A stretch of 43,508 nt of DNA from Vitrella brassicaformis (Eukaryota; Sar; Vitrellaceae). Shown here piece after piece: positions 17,396 through 29,396 of the stretch. The stretch lies in NCBI GenBank assembly GCA_001179505.1, contig CDMY01000954.1:118465-161972 (forward strand), given 5' to 3'. The position numbers and the translations under genes are program-made. The notes under the pieces were generated by a model. The model did no database searches, had not been told where the DNA came from, and saw nothing but the letters and a program-made list of their open reading frames with translations. Position 1 is the first letter of the stretch; every line of letters starts with the position of its first letter.

Positions 17396-20300
17396 TCAGT
17401 GTGCCATCGAAGTCAAACCACGCCGCCTCTCCTCAGTTGCCATCCGCAAAGCTTCATGAACAGACCGCTGAAACACACCCATGGCCACACACACTATTCT
17501 ACCTACCCCCTCGGTGTGTCTGGCGACTGCCTCATATCTACCTGGAGCATCGGCGAGTGAAGCTCGTCATTCGATGACACTCCTGGCATCATCTCTCCAC
17601 CATCCTCAACATCACCCCTCTCCCTCTCCCACGGCACCTTCTCCATTCTCGTGCGGCCGGCTGACGGCGCACACTCATCGACCATCGTCTGCACTGCCGC
17701 ATAGCCCTCCGGTGCAGGGGCCACGTCGATAAGGCGGGACAGGAACACAAGGACGGTGAGGGGCAGACAGGTGAGAAACACCGAAGCGGGCGCATCTGGG
17801 GAGCGCGTGGACACGTCCCAGCCTGAACAGAAAGATCGAGACGGCCAACTATTAGTCATGTGCGTGCAGCACCTTTGCGTTGCCCACCAGCGAGATGGAA
17901 GAACATGACAGCCAGCTGCAGCCTTCCGGTGTCTCGCCTCTCCCACGGCCACCCCCCCACGCCCCACGAGAGTGTGTCCGCACACCGACCCAGCAACGCC
18001 ACTGCCACGGCCAGCACCGACGGGCTCTCACACCCCCCCTCACTGCTGCAGATGGCTTCCCCAGCATGTCTGCTGAGCGCCAGACCAAAGGCCACTGTCG
18101 GGATGCTCTTGTGAGGGATCGATGAGGCCGGCGCCGCCCATGACTTTGGAAGTGCGTGATCGAGGGAGGAGAGAGACTCCATCAGTTTGGGCCCCAGGGT
18201 GTCTGGTGGGTCGGGTGGGCCATGGTGGGTGAGCGAGTGGAGAGTGGGGGCGTCGCGGAGCTGCATCACGGCGAGGCTGCTGAGGACTACAGCCACATCC
18301 TGCAGGAGAAGCAAAGGCAGCACAGCACCCAGAGACAGCATTCATTGCAGCTGCGGGGGCACTTCCAACATGCGGTGCTTACTGTAGGGGTGAAAGAAGA
18401 GGCATGGACAGCCGAGTAGGCCAGGAGAGACCGAAGCCATTTCTCTTCATGTACTTGCGTAGCAGCGAAGCAGTCCATCGAAAACTGCAACAAGGCACAC
18501 ATGGTGCATGGTTTCCCTGCACCATCCCCCTCTAGTCCCCCGCCTACCGCTGCCAATCTGGGCCGCATGGCGTCGGGCGACTCCTGCAGGCTCCTGCACA
18601 CCTGTCTGCCCACTCGGTTGACCACCTGTTGCATCCCCTGCCGTCCCAGCATCGCTTCGCCCCAGCCCCTCAGTCCACACATCAACACAGCACCCTGCAG
18701 CGCGCCAATCTCCAAGCCACTCATAACCTCCCCCTCACACAGGCGATCCAGAATGCCTTTGAAGCACCTCAAACACGACTCGTATTCGGGCGGCAGCGTG
18801 CCGAGAGCACCGATGACGAGGGCTAGGTTGCGGCCAGAGAGCCTTGGTGTGAGCCGCTCGGCTGTGCGTGCGAGGGGGAGGAGGATGGACTCGTCGACCC
18901 ATGGGGGGCGGAAGGGGAGGGGGGAGGGGTGGGTGATGTGGCGGTCGGGGTCGTGGGCACGGGTCAGCGAATACAGGACGATCGACAGATCTGAAAGGGA
19001 GACGCGCAATTCTTCTCTTCGCTTCTCCGTCTCTCTGGTCGTCGTGCGTACCGTCTTGTGTCAGCTCCTCAGATTGACGCGCCAGTGTTGGAGCCAAGTG
19101 CATGAGCACTTTTCGATAGATGCCCTCCATCCTGCCAGCCACTTCCCCGCCCTCCTCCTGACCCATGGATAGCCGAAACTTCCGGAGGGCCTTGACTATT
19201 GATGACATCTCGCTCAACGAGAAGCCACGGTTGATGGACGCGCCCGGGGCGGCGACCACTGCGGCCGGCAGCGTCTTCTTGCTGTCAGCGATCCGAGAAT
19301 GCGGCGGCTGTGAGGTGATGTACTCGACGGCGGTCTCGCAGAAGTGAAGCCCCCCCATCTGCAGATTCGCCATGGCCAGCAGCACAGTCGCAAACGACCT
19401 GGTATCGCTCTCCGCCTCCTTTTCCCGGAGGAGTGTGGAGAAACGGTTGAGAAACACCACTTGAGCAGCCTTGGTCGGCGGCAAGTCGAATCGTTCAAGT
19501 GCATAGCCCACGTCAGCCAGGTCCTTGAAACTCATCTGCTCGGCTACTTGCGCCAGGCGGTCGATGAACAGCCGGAAAAGGTCGGGCTGGCTGATGCCTG
19601 CTCGCGCAAACGCCCGCGATAGGATGCTGAGATTCTTGGCGCTGAGGCCCCTGAGCTTCAGAGGGTCGGCCAGCAGTGCATCAGCAACGCAGGTGAACAC
19701 CTCTTCCACAGTCTCGTGCGGCAGTGTCGACGCCCCGCCCAGATGGACGTTGCCGTAGCCGTTGGCCAGCATGGTCAGCTCGCCTATCTTGAAGCCGCCA
19801 TTGGGCGGCGACGACCGAAAGAGCCTTCTCACACGGGCAGCAATGGACTCCAGCAGTGCCGTATCGTCCAGCAGAGTCACTTTAGAGAAGGCGCTGACGA
19901 TCATGACCACCCCCTGGGGCGTGAACTCCTCGATGCGCCGCTGGCTATGAGACGACAGTAGCTGGAACAGGTGCAGGTGGCGGATGTCTGCTCGCGCATA
20001 TGCGTTGGCCACCATTGCAAGCTCGGCTGCGGGAAAGAGGGACAGGTGCCCCTGCATCGCCGTTGCCACGTCGTGGAAGAACCGCTCGTTGGCCGTGCCG
20101 AGCTTGCTGAAGGCGTTGCAGAGCGTGGCGAAATCCTGGGCATTCAGACGAAAGAGAACCGGCTTGATCTTGGCGGCTATAGCTGACAGTAAAGGCTGGT
20201 CCCGATAGTCGAATCGAGCCAGCGAGTTGACGAGAAGAGAGAGCGCCTGATGATCCCCTGGTTGAGCCTCCAGTGTGTTCCGCAGATAGCGCGAGACGAC

Positions 20301-20660
20301 GAGCAGTAGATCATTGTCGCGATGCTTCAGGCGGGCGAAGGCATTCAGGCAGATTGACAGCTTGGTCAGATCAAACTTGGTTTGTTTGTCAAGATCAGTC
20401 AGATTGTCACGGATGTTGGTACTCAGAGCCGACAGCAGGTCAGGCGGGTGACGAAAGGGCACCTTGCCGAGGGCTGTGAGGATCCTCGTGAGGTCGCCTG
20501 GCGTGAATTCATTGGCCACTTGGACAGCCCGCGCGGCGTAGCTGCGCCAGAGGAGCGGCGAGGGCGGGGATGACGTTGATGCGGCAAGAGTTGCCGATGT
20601 GACGATGAAGTCGGCAAGCTTGCGGTGATCCACAGCCTTCAAGCTCTCCAGATGCTGCAT
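17396..20660 (-). CDS. Long alpha-helical repeat protein, HPR/FASTK-like (probable mitochondrial RNA factor)
   Basis: Six exons: 20660-19052, 18990-18548, 18484-18383, 18299-17888, 17822-17542, 17467-17396, about 972 residues. From about residue 40 the protein is built of repeating helix pairs about 36-38 residues long with recurring motifs such as LSICLNAFARL, LSLLVNSLARF, FATLCNAFSKL, LAMVANAYARA and LSILSRAFARAG. This is the pattern of heptatricopeptide/FASTK-type repeats, which in apicomplexans and relatives act in mitochondrial RNA or ribosome biogenesis. I do not see a terminal RAP domain. The 63-base intron 18485-18547 is a multiple of three with no stop, so a retained form would stay in frame. 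The last exon (RSVHEALRMATEERRRG then stop) was chosen over reading through to a stop at 17503; that choice is uncertain. Repeat family is recognised by pattern only. Confidence 0.78.
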
Positions 20661-21267
20661 CTTCGCTGCTTACGAAGGAAAAGCTCGCAGATGGGAGGGA
20701 AGGAGGATCGAACTCATTGGCACGACAATGCTGAAGCTCATGATGGTACATGCACAAGATCCGACTTTACTTGTCTTCTTCGATCAGCCACCAACACTTG
20801 ACACCAGTGGACTGACTGAGATCACGTGTACCCGCCTTTCTTGCACGTGTCCCGGTCTTATCTATCAGGTGCCTGTCTGCGTGTGTATCGAAGTTGACCA
20901 GGTCCAACCCCTCTTGCTCTTGAAGGACAAGAGGGCTGGGCGTGGTCAATAACAGAAACACACACACAGGCCGACACACATACGGATGAAAGAGGAGAGT
21001 TGAGGATACAGTCCCTATAGTAGGCGGCCGGATGAAGAGCCCGACGAATACGAAGCATCCACACGCTTTGTACACCCACCGACCCACGGCTGGCTCGTCA
21101 GTCTGTCTTTCTGTCAAGTACTAGCTATACATACAAACAATGCACACGCTCTAGCGACGTACGAGTTACACAAGCCTAGCCTACTTACACCATGCTGCCG
21201 AGCAGCAGGCTGGGCTCTCCTGCCCGTCGAGCAGCCACATCCATCGAGTAGCCACTAATTTCTGCAC
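20661..21267. other. Promoter of repeat protein 1 and 3' flank of the PDK gene
   Basis: About 600 bases between two minus-strand genes. The copy of the shared 9-mer lies 21 bases upstream of the start codon at 20660. The rest carries CA-rich stretches and no supportable gene. Confidence 0.55.
20681..20689. promoter_or_regulatory. Copy of the shared promoter 9-mer
   Basis: AAGCTCGCA on the plus strand, that is TGCGAGCTT in the direction of the minus-strand gene, 21-29 bases upstream of its ATG. It is identical to copies in four other 5' flanks of the window. Confidence 0.5.
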
Positions 21268-24181
21268 TCAGAGAGCGAATGGGGGATAGTGTTGGCTGGC
21301 CTGGTCCTCTTGCGTAGGGATGTCGCCCACATCGAGCAGGCCCGACCCGCCGGCCCTCTGCCGCTCAGCCGACTGCCACGCAAGTGGCACGCTCCACCCT
21401 GGAGGCACACGCTCCTGATGGATGACACGGACACACACACAGACAAATGAATGGATGGATGGGCAACTCACTCCCGGATTCTCTCCTATTCTGCTCTGTG
21501 CTGACCTGGATGTCGCCGATCTTTGAGAGGAAGAGGTACGCGTCCGTTCCCCACCGAGGCATCGACACGACCTGCATCAATGCACGTGCAAATACACAGG
21601 ATACCAACTCGTCCATTCCTCCCCCAATCGTTTCCCTGTCTGTCTGTCTGTCTGACCTTGAGCGACCCGCCGAGGTACTGTGCATAGAGCCTGGAGAGAG
21701 GGAGACCGCAGCCGAAGCCGGCCAATGGTGAGATGGATGGCTTGGACGCATCGGGGGAGCTGCCAGGACGCAAACCTAAGGACGCGACACAGAGAGGCAT
21801 GGACCAGTCAGTCAGTCAGTGTTGGTGAGGGCATCTATCTGCCCTGACCGTTTCTTTGCGATCGGTCGAGATAGCCAAAGGGGCCCGTGTGGGGGGCGTG
21901 GGGCATGTCTGAACGGTACGGACAAAGGAGAAAGGAAACGGCAACATCAGTCTCTGCGCTTTGGCTTGGTGTGTCTTCCTTCTCCAATTAATGTTGGTTT
22001 ACTTACTTTTGACTTGCGAGTCTTGTTCATTGGACGGCTCTCCGATAGGCTTTGCTGTCGTGTACAAGTAGGACCTGATCAACACACACCACAGACAATT
22101 AAGGCGTGTAGCAGGGTGGGTGCCTTGCGTGCCACCCTCCCTACCCTCTGCTCACCATATCTTCGATTCGGCCTCCCGTGCGATGCCTCCTCCCTCATCG
22201 GCTATCTGCAGTCAAGCCGCACATTATAATGCAATCGTTTATCTCTCTCTCCCCTCCGCTGATCCATCCCTTTCACCTTGATGGCCACTTGGTGGTTGTC
22301 GCCGCTGAGTATGACCTGCACCGGCGGCAGCTCCACCTCAGCACCAGTGTCGACACGGATCGAATGGGACCCCTGACACACTCGCTGACCCCCACCGCTC
22401 CCGCCACCACCAAATGCAGGCAACGACGTGGCCGTCACCGTCGCGGGCGCCATCGTCCCCGGCCCTCCAGATGACCTGCCGTCGCTGCTGCCGTACCCAT
22501 CCGCTGGCTGAGACGTCTCGTTGCGACACGTGTAGGGCCGCGATGGCTGGGGAGAGGATGGGAACGTCCGCTGTGTGCCCTCCGGCGATTCGTCGTCGAG
22601 TGATATGGTGACGGGATAGACGAGCGAGGGGTGGTCAGGTGGGTGTTGGTGGAGGGGGCCGTACGGGCTGGTGGGATTGCCTGAGAAGGGGGCGGAGGGC
22701 GGCTGGGGAACGTCGGGAGCGAAGGACACCAGGTGCAGCTCGTTGTCGATGGGAAGCACGGCGTGGTGGTTGTCCGACTGCTGGGCCTTCTCGACCACCG
22801 CTCGCATCGAATTCTGCCACACAGAACACAAAGGGGAGGAGAGAAGGCACACGGACACATGGATGGATGGATGTCAGCAAGCGAGGTCAGGTGCACAGTC
22901 TGTGTTCTGCTGCACTGATTTTCTGAACCTTGAACAGTTCGAATAAGATGTAGTACAGGTATTGGGGGATGTATGGCCACCGATCGACGCCGCGATTCCA
23001 TACCTGACACAGAATGAAATGAATGGAGGTGCATGAGGGTGGGTGAGGCGGGTGAGAGCCAGCACGATTGTCTGTTCTTCTTTTTTTCGGCGTCCTTTGC
23101 CCAGCCCACCTGACCTGCACAGGGGGGCAGCAGCCGTAGTGCGCATAGCACAGACGCTCAGCATCTGCACCTCACACACACACCACCGACACACACACAC
23201 ACACACACACATCCAGGCATCCAATCGACACCCACATATGTTCATCTGTCGACCACCTTTGGCGGCTCTGCGAATGACGGCGTCAGGGTCGCACACGCGG
23301 TCGATGATGCCGTCGCCCTTGCCGTGTGCGCCGGCCAGGAACTGACTCGTGAGCATCTCAGTGCCGATACGCGACAGAAAGAACTTGTTCAGAAAGTCAT
23401 TCAGGAACTCCTCAGTCTGGCAGAAAGGAACTCTACCAGGTGTGTGTGTTGCCCAGCCGCTGGTTGCTCTCTGTTGTCTGTTGTCTCACCAGCTGTTCGG
23501 GGAATTTTTCCTTCAGAAGCCGAATACCTGCACCAACACACACACGGAACAGACCACAGACCGTGAAGCTTTTTCTCTCCCTGCCTCCCCTCCCTCAGTC
23601 GTGTGTGTGCCGACCAGTGATGAGGAGCGGCACGACGCTCGAGTGTCGCTTCTTGAGGTTGGTCAGCACCTTGGTGAAGTCCTCTCGCTGCGTGGGCTGC
23701 ACCATCCTGAGCTGCTTGAACGATTCGGCATAGATGGACCGCACACGGGAGATGAACATGACGTCGGGGTGCGTCGGCAGCGCCTCGAGCTGCTTGATGC
23801 GCGAGGCGAACCGGACAGGCAACTCATGAGAGATGAAGTCAGCAACCACCCACACAGACCTGACACACACATCACCACATGAGGGAGTGCGGCTGTCTGG
23901 CTGTCTGTCTGTCTGTCTGTCTGTCTGTGTGGCTGACTCACTTGACGCTGAGGATCTTCCTGAGGGTGACGGGGTCTTGCCTCTTGAGCGCAAAGTGCGT
24001 GATCTCCGACTCGAGCAGCTGATCTGCTCAGTGACGACACAGAGGAAAGAACAGAGCGATGATTGTGGATGCATTCTTCAGCTGATCTTCCCTGTCTGCC
24101 TCTCTGTCCTTGTGCGCCCGCCGCACCCAGTCGCTCCTTCGACAGCGTCACTTGACCACATAATCGACGACAGAGTCGCAT
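21268..24181 (-). CDS. PDK: Mitochondrial alpha-ketoacid (pyruvate or branched-chain) dehydrogenase kinase
   Basis: Thirteen exons, all phases agreeing: 24181-24127, 24023-23942, 23859-23615, 23527-23490, 23416-23257, 23164-23115, 23003-22929, 22813-22277, 22205-22156, 22074-22007, 21775-21657, 21571-21506, 21414-21268; about 563 residues. A short basic start (MRLCRRLCGQ) fits mitochondrial import. The N-terminal helical domain has HELPVRFASRIKQL and FFLSRIGTEML. The GHKL ATPase follows: N box LFELFKNSMRAVVE, G1 box IADEGGGIA (DRGGG in most relatives), and G2 box GFGCGLPLSRLYAQYLGG. Such kinases phosphorylate and switch off the E1 subunit of mitochondrial dehydrogenase complexes. A Ser/Pro/Gly-rich insertion of about 100 residues in exon 22813-22277, between N box and G1 box, makes it longer than the usual 400 or so. 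PDK and BCKDK cannot be separated from these motifs. Confidence 0.9.
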
Positions 24182-24405
24182 TTTGGTGACAGATCTTCAC
24201 CTGCTGAGGCCTCCTGCACCAGCTGCCTCACTCTATCTGCCTCTTTTCCTTCTCCCTCTCCGTGATCGCTTGCGAGCTTTTGAGTTGTCGAGTGCGTTTC
24301 CTTCGGAGCCGTGTTTGATGCCTTCCGACGCCCAAAGAAAGCTCTGCTCTAAAATCGAAGCGTCGCGATTCATCGGTGTGGGTATGTGATTGCGCATTGG
24401 AGGCG
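24182..24405. promoter_or_regulatory. Divergent promoter region of the PDK gene
   Basis: The 224 bases between the PDK start (24181, minus) and the ATG of a possible small plus-strand gene (24406). It includes the 9-mer TGCGAGCTT at 24271-24279, about 90 bases from the PDK start. No TATA-like box is evident. Confidence 0.4.
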
Positions 24406-24594
24406 ATGGCGAGTGGAGAGGATGGAGGCCGCCATCGTGCTCATCACACAGTTAACGCGATGGATCAGCAGATGCAGGGGAGCGGCCAGCAGCACAACAA
24501 CAGTAGCTCCATGGCCATGACGCCCATCAATGCGGCGGTGCCAAGGAGCATGCAGCTGCTAGAACAGCCAGAGCGGGCCGTCGGGACCGGGTGA
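24406..24594 (+). CDS. Possible small gene, 62 residues, unknown function
   Basis: The ATG sits in a purine-rich context (GGCGATGGCG) and is divergent from PDK across a short spacer with the shared promoter 9-mer. The product is Gln/Asn/Ser/Met-rich (MDQQMQGSGQQHNNSSSM) and ends MQLLEQPERAVGTG. It has no recognised domain. A very good acceptor (CTCCCCTCCCCAG, near 24641) downstream could mean the gene continues by splicing; the next exon would then read LSECLSGCFNEC. This is weakly supported and could be a chance open frame in PDK's upstream region. Confidence 0.3.
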   Translation: MASGEDGGRHRAHHTVNAMDQQMQGSGQQHNNSSSMAMTPINAAVPRSMQLLEQPERAVGTG

Positions 24595-25031
24595 TGCAAT
24601 CGTCGAGCTGGCTGCCCTGCCTCTGGCTCCCCTCCCCAGCTGAGCGAATGCCTCAGCGGCTGCTTTAATGAATGTGTGTGGGCGTGGGTGTGTCTCCCTT
24701 GGACGTGTGTATGCGTCTGTGGACAGATGGAAGGATGGATGGATGGATGTGAGCAGCACTGCAAAGCGATGCTTCTGTGTACAGACAGACAGTGGTGGAC
24801 TGGCTGGCTGACTCGTGTGTGACGCATTGAACTGAATGCATGATGCATTCACACAAAGTCGCCCACCAAACACATGCAGTTCAAACGTAGTAATTCATCG
24901 TCAGGAATCGTCGCGTCCACACAGGCATGGAACACTACAACGAGAAAGAGCACTCCCATTCTCACGAATCAAGCATCCGACAAAGAGGCCAACATGTTGC
25001 ACACAATCGACCGACACCATCCACTTCAGCC
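24595..25031. other. Spacer with short repeats
   Basis: This stretch precedes the 3' end of the minus-strand cyclic-nucleotide-binding-like gene. It contains a GGAT run near 24730-24750 and GACA repeats near 24780. Beyond a possible extra exon of the small gene, nothing coding is supported. Confidence 0.5.
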
Positions 25032-28000
25032 TTATTTGGTACACATCACTCCATGTCTCCCCCTCTCTGTCCAGCCATCAATCCACAAATGCCGATGCCG
25101 ATGCCCCTGCATCGACCGTTCAGATGGGCCAAGAGAGCGAGCAGTGAGAGGGGGCGGCCGCATGAGCGAAGGGGGAGGGGGCGTGGGAGTCGACAGAGGG
25201 GTGAAGCCAAAGCCACCATTCTGGCTTACCAGCCAATGCGCAGCGCTGTACGGGCCAGAGGCAGTGCACAGCACCTCCTGCCACAGCCTCTGCGACGCCT
25301 CAGTCAACTCCCTCCTCGCGCGCATGACACCATCAGCCCACCCCTGCTCGGTCCTCACCCGCCCGGGCTCAAACGCACCCCAGCCCGGCGGATGATGCAC
25401 CACTCCTTTGCCATGTCCCTCTTCTGTCTTGTCCTCAGCCGACGCCGACTCATCCTTCTTGCTGCCGGCTGCAGAAATGTGTGGCCCTCGTCTGTGTTTG
25501 GCGGTTGATGTGAGCAGTGCGGGAGTGTGCGGCGGGATGGGCACAGGGATCTTGGACTTTGCAGAGCCTATGTCGTCCTCAAAGCCACGCAGCCTGCGAG
25601 TGAGGGAAAGGCAGACATCGTTGGGGCCTCCCGGTGCTGGTCATTCTTGCGTGTGTGTCTTGCCTTTGTGACGTCTGCACGAGTGTTTGGCGATGGAGGT
25701 CGGCCGAGTCTGACTGAGTGGACACCAACGACCACTGCCAGGAGGGGAGAATGCGAGACATAGATGGATGTATCGGCCATCAACGTGGAGACACAGCACA
25801 GCGTGATACCCCACACGCTGACCTGACCTGTTCTTGTATGGCGGCAGGTAGTCTCTCTCCGATGATCCACTCCTCCATCGCACCATACGCCTCCAGAATG
25901 CCTGCAACCGACCCACCTGTGTCCATGGATGAGTGCATCCATCCATTCCCCTGCTCACGCACCAGCGACCATTGTGCCGGGCCATCGTGTGGAGATCTCC
26001 TCTCTGCCGACAGCCACGGCAAAGACGACCACCTCATCGGTGGCTGCACGCACCGTGAAGGGCTCTCTGTCGCCCTGGAGCAGCGAAGACACGCCCACCC
26101 AGTCCCCTGATGTCGCTGTGCACAGCGGCAGCTCCATACACCATGTCTCAGCAGAGGAACGCTGAAAGAATATCATCTTGTTGTTGGTGCGGTGCAGCTG
26201 TCTGTGTGTCGTTCTCTGCTGACTGTGCGTATGCGTGCCGCCACTGATGCGGTGAGAGGCCTCGAGAGGTATGCCATGTTGCGCGGGCCGGCTGCCTCGC
26301 GAGCGCCTTTCCTCAGCTGGTGCAGCCGGTGCAGTTTCTCAGCCCTCTTGTCTTGCTGCGCCTCTTCAAAGTGTGAAACCTGCAGCTGAAGCGCTGTGCT
26401 CTACATCCACCCACACGACATCCCGGCAATACATCTATCACACATGACTGACAATATGCATGCTGCCCATATATCTTTGCATATATCTCACCCACCTGTG
26501 TCTCTTGTTTGCTATCGTCATCGCTGCCTCTCGCCTGTTTCCCTGTTCCCGGTTTGCCCGCAACCCCTCCAGGCACCAGGCCATCGATGTAGAGCGTCCT
26601 TGCAAGCCGGGATCGGCCAGGAGGCAGGTCGATCACCGCAGTTGGAGGGGCTCTCCTGTCCTTCTTGCCTTTTGGCCGTGCAGGAAGCTGCTCTTGCTGC
26701 TCTTGGTCTTGTGTCTCAGTGAGTTGCAGGCCGTCGAGTGTTGTGCAGAGGGAGAGCTGGACGGACCGCCACTTCGGATGGGCTGTATGCCACCAGGCCT
26801 GCAGGTGGGGGGGCGGAAGTACTGGCTGCTGTGCGGGTGCCGCATCGGGTCTCTCGGTGGAGGGTTGCTGCCCACACAGAGTAACAAACACAAGTCATGC
26901 GTTTGGTTTGTTCTCTGTGGCTGTGTCGTCGTCTCACCTTCTGCGGGTCGGAAGGTTCCCCGCCTCGAAGGTTTGGTGAGGGGCCGGCGCCTTTGTCCTT
27001 GTCTGTCTCTGGCGGCGGGGTGCTGGTCCGAGACAGCGAAGTCCGATCGGCAAACGCAGCGGCACTCACACTGGCTGCAACCAGCCAGCCAGCCATATAC
27101 ACCGCCAAAGAGCATGGGCACACAGGTGTCTCGTCACTGCTCACTCTGTGAGTGAAATGACGGCGCGCGGCTGAGCGATTTCTCGGTGCTCAGAGAGGGC
27201 GGCAGTGGGGGCGGCTGCTCCTGCTGTTGCTTCTGGTGTTCCTCTTGGCTGCCTGGTCGCCCCTGCCTGCCCCTCCCCTCCATCTCTGCCAGCTGCTCCA
27301 CGGCCATGGGGTGCGCCAGCATGTTGTGAAAGAGGGGTGACGATGGCGCGCTCTCTCCCTCTCCCTCACCCTGCTGCCGCTGTTGGCCAGTGTCTTTCGC
27401 GTCGTGAGTGGTGGGTCTATGTGTCTGTGAGGTTGTTGCGGGTCTGGTGTGCCTGTACGTGTAGAGAAAGGTCGCCTCGCCTGAGGCTATCACGCCTCCT
27501 GACGCTGGGCTTGCTGGGGTCGTGTGAGTGGTGTCGTCTGCACGAGCGTCAAGCAGTGGGTGGGAGGCGTGCGTGATGACGTCGCCCTTCCGGAATCGCT
27601 GAATGCGGGAACATAAATGCGTTGTGCATTCATTATTCATGAATGTCATGTGTCTGTCTGCGTTGTCTGCTCACTCGTCTGGTGAGGGTGAGTGCGATCA
27701 TTTCCATGCGGTGGGCCGGCAAGTCAGACGCGCTGGGCAACAGTGACCGTAAGGCATCCACATTGCTCTCGAACTCCCGCACCCCGGCAGCCTGCACAAC
27801 AGACGTGACAAGGACACTCACTCACTCACTGCATGTCTGTCTGTCTCATATATGACGAAGGATATCTGTCTGTGTCTCACGCACGAAATGGGCGGTCTTG
27901 CAGGCCTCTTTGGATAGGATGAGCAGCACACACTCCCTGCCGACGGTGTCGGCAGTCAGAGCCCCCCTGTCCTTGAGGGAATTCTGCATGGTTTCAAAAT

Positions 28001-29396
28001 CACGCGACTCGCCTGTCAATGCATTACACACACACGTGTGGTCTGGTCGATCGTGTGTGTCTCGTGTCTGTACTACTTACCTGTGTGCAGTCTCATGATG
28101 AGGTACTTCCTCTTGCCCGCCGCTCCCTCCCTGCCAGCGCCTTCTGTGGCGCAGAAGGACTGGTGTCTTCGCAGCTTGGCCCACCCACTCGCTGTGCTGC
28201 TACGGCGCCTCTCATGACCGCCACCCTCATCACCTACACCTCACCAAACACACACACGGCGAAGAGACAGAGAAGAAGAGAGAGAGACATGTGTCCAAGG
28301 CTCTTGGGGACGACAGACTATGACTGACCCTCGTATGAGGATGAAGCAGCCGATGAGCTTGAGCTGGAGAGTGAGGGCATGTCGATGAATTTGGTCGACC
28401 GACGCCGAATGCTCTTGCGCACAGGCGATGAGGGCGGGGAGGGGGACTTGGGCACAGACGGGTCGCGCAGATGCTCAATCGTGCAGGATCCCCTCAGACA
28501 CAGCACAAACGAATCCCCTGCACACGTATTAATTGCTGTACGTATCCTTACGGACGGACGCAATCGGTGTGTGTCCATCCACTCACTCACTCACTCACTC
28601 AGGGCGTCGTTGTCGAGCAGCACTTTGCCCTTGGGCTCTTCCCTGGGTGCTGCTGCTGCTGCTGCTGGCTCACCACCGTCAGGGTTGGCAGCGACAGTGG
28701 GTGTCTTCTTGGTGGCTGCAGCCCTTGGGACGGCCGGCGGAGGGGGGCAATACAGGATGCGACACGCATCCCTCAACATCTGACAGACCACCACCGTCAC
28801 ACACACACACACACAGACACCAATTCAGCTGCCTCTCTCCCATCCATGGCCTACCCACCTGGGCCAAGACACCCGGCCGTTGTTCTCTCAAGGCGAACGT
28901 GTGTCTGAGCAGAGACACGGCCTTCAGGAAGACGGCGTAGGATGCGCCGCTCAGGCCCCGCAGAGACTCGAAGGGCATCACAGACACACGACGCTCCTGG
29001 GGCTGGGCCCTCAGCCTCTCTGGCTGGTGCATCACTCTGCCAGTGAGCGACTTTTGTGCGCGTGGCGCTGTGACGGTCTCGGGACGCAGGGCCTTGCAAA
29101 GCTGAATGACCAGACAGACGCGGGGGAAGAGAGTGGAATACGAGTCGAGAATGGCATTCATTGCTCAGCTTCCTTACCGCATTGCATCCTTCTGCGAGTG
29201 CGTTCCTGTTGGAAAGATTCCACACCGCCTCAGAGATGGCGCTTGTTTGCGTGAGCATGACACTCCCGCCGCTGACAAAGGATTCCCCTCCCCGCCGAGC
29301 CTCTTTGACCTTCTTGGCCCCTTCATCGTTGTGCTGCGCCTCCGATGTGCTGCGCCGGGCGGCCAGCAGGATGGAATTGCACCGAGCTTGGGACAT
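25032..29396 (-). CDS. Protein with degenerate cyclic nucleotide-binding-like domains
   Basis: Fourteen exons with agreeing phases: 29396-29178, 29101-28859, 28779-28599, 28517-28329, 28233-28081, 28012-27885, 27791-27675, 27598-27145, 27074-26938, 26867-26496, 26379-26224, 26176-25963, 25901-25823, 25593-25032; about 1,067 residues. Three segments look like pieces of the cyclic nucleotide-binding beta-roll: KGKVLLDNDA then FVLCLRGSCTIEHL (28.5-28.6 kb), RFRKGDVITHASHP (27.6 kb), and GDWVGVSSLLQG then FTVRAATDEVVVFAV (26.1 kb). Each is interrupted by long Ser/Pro/Gln-rich insertions, and I cannot find the phosphate-binding Arg-Ala pair clearly, so ligand binding may be lost. The C-terminal 190 residues are unrecognised. 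Codon phase and splice sites are well supported; the family call is tentative. Confidence 0.6.

Noticed and set aside
22435-23151. A 238-codon minus-strand frame overlapping PDK
   Set aside because: It reads across PDK introns in a different frame and lacks kinase motifs; the phased PDK exons explain the region.
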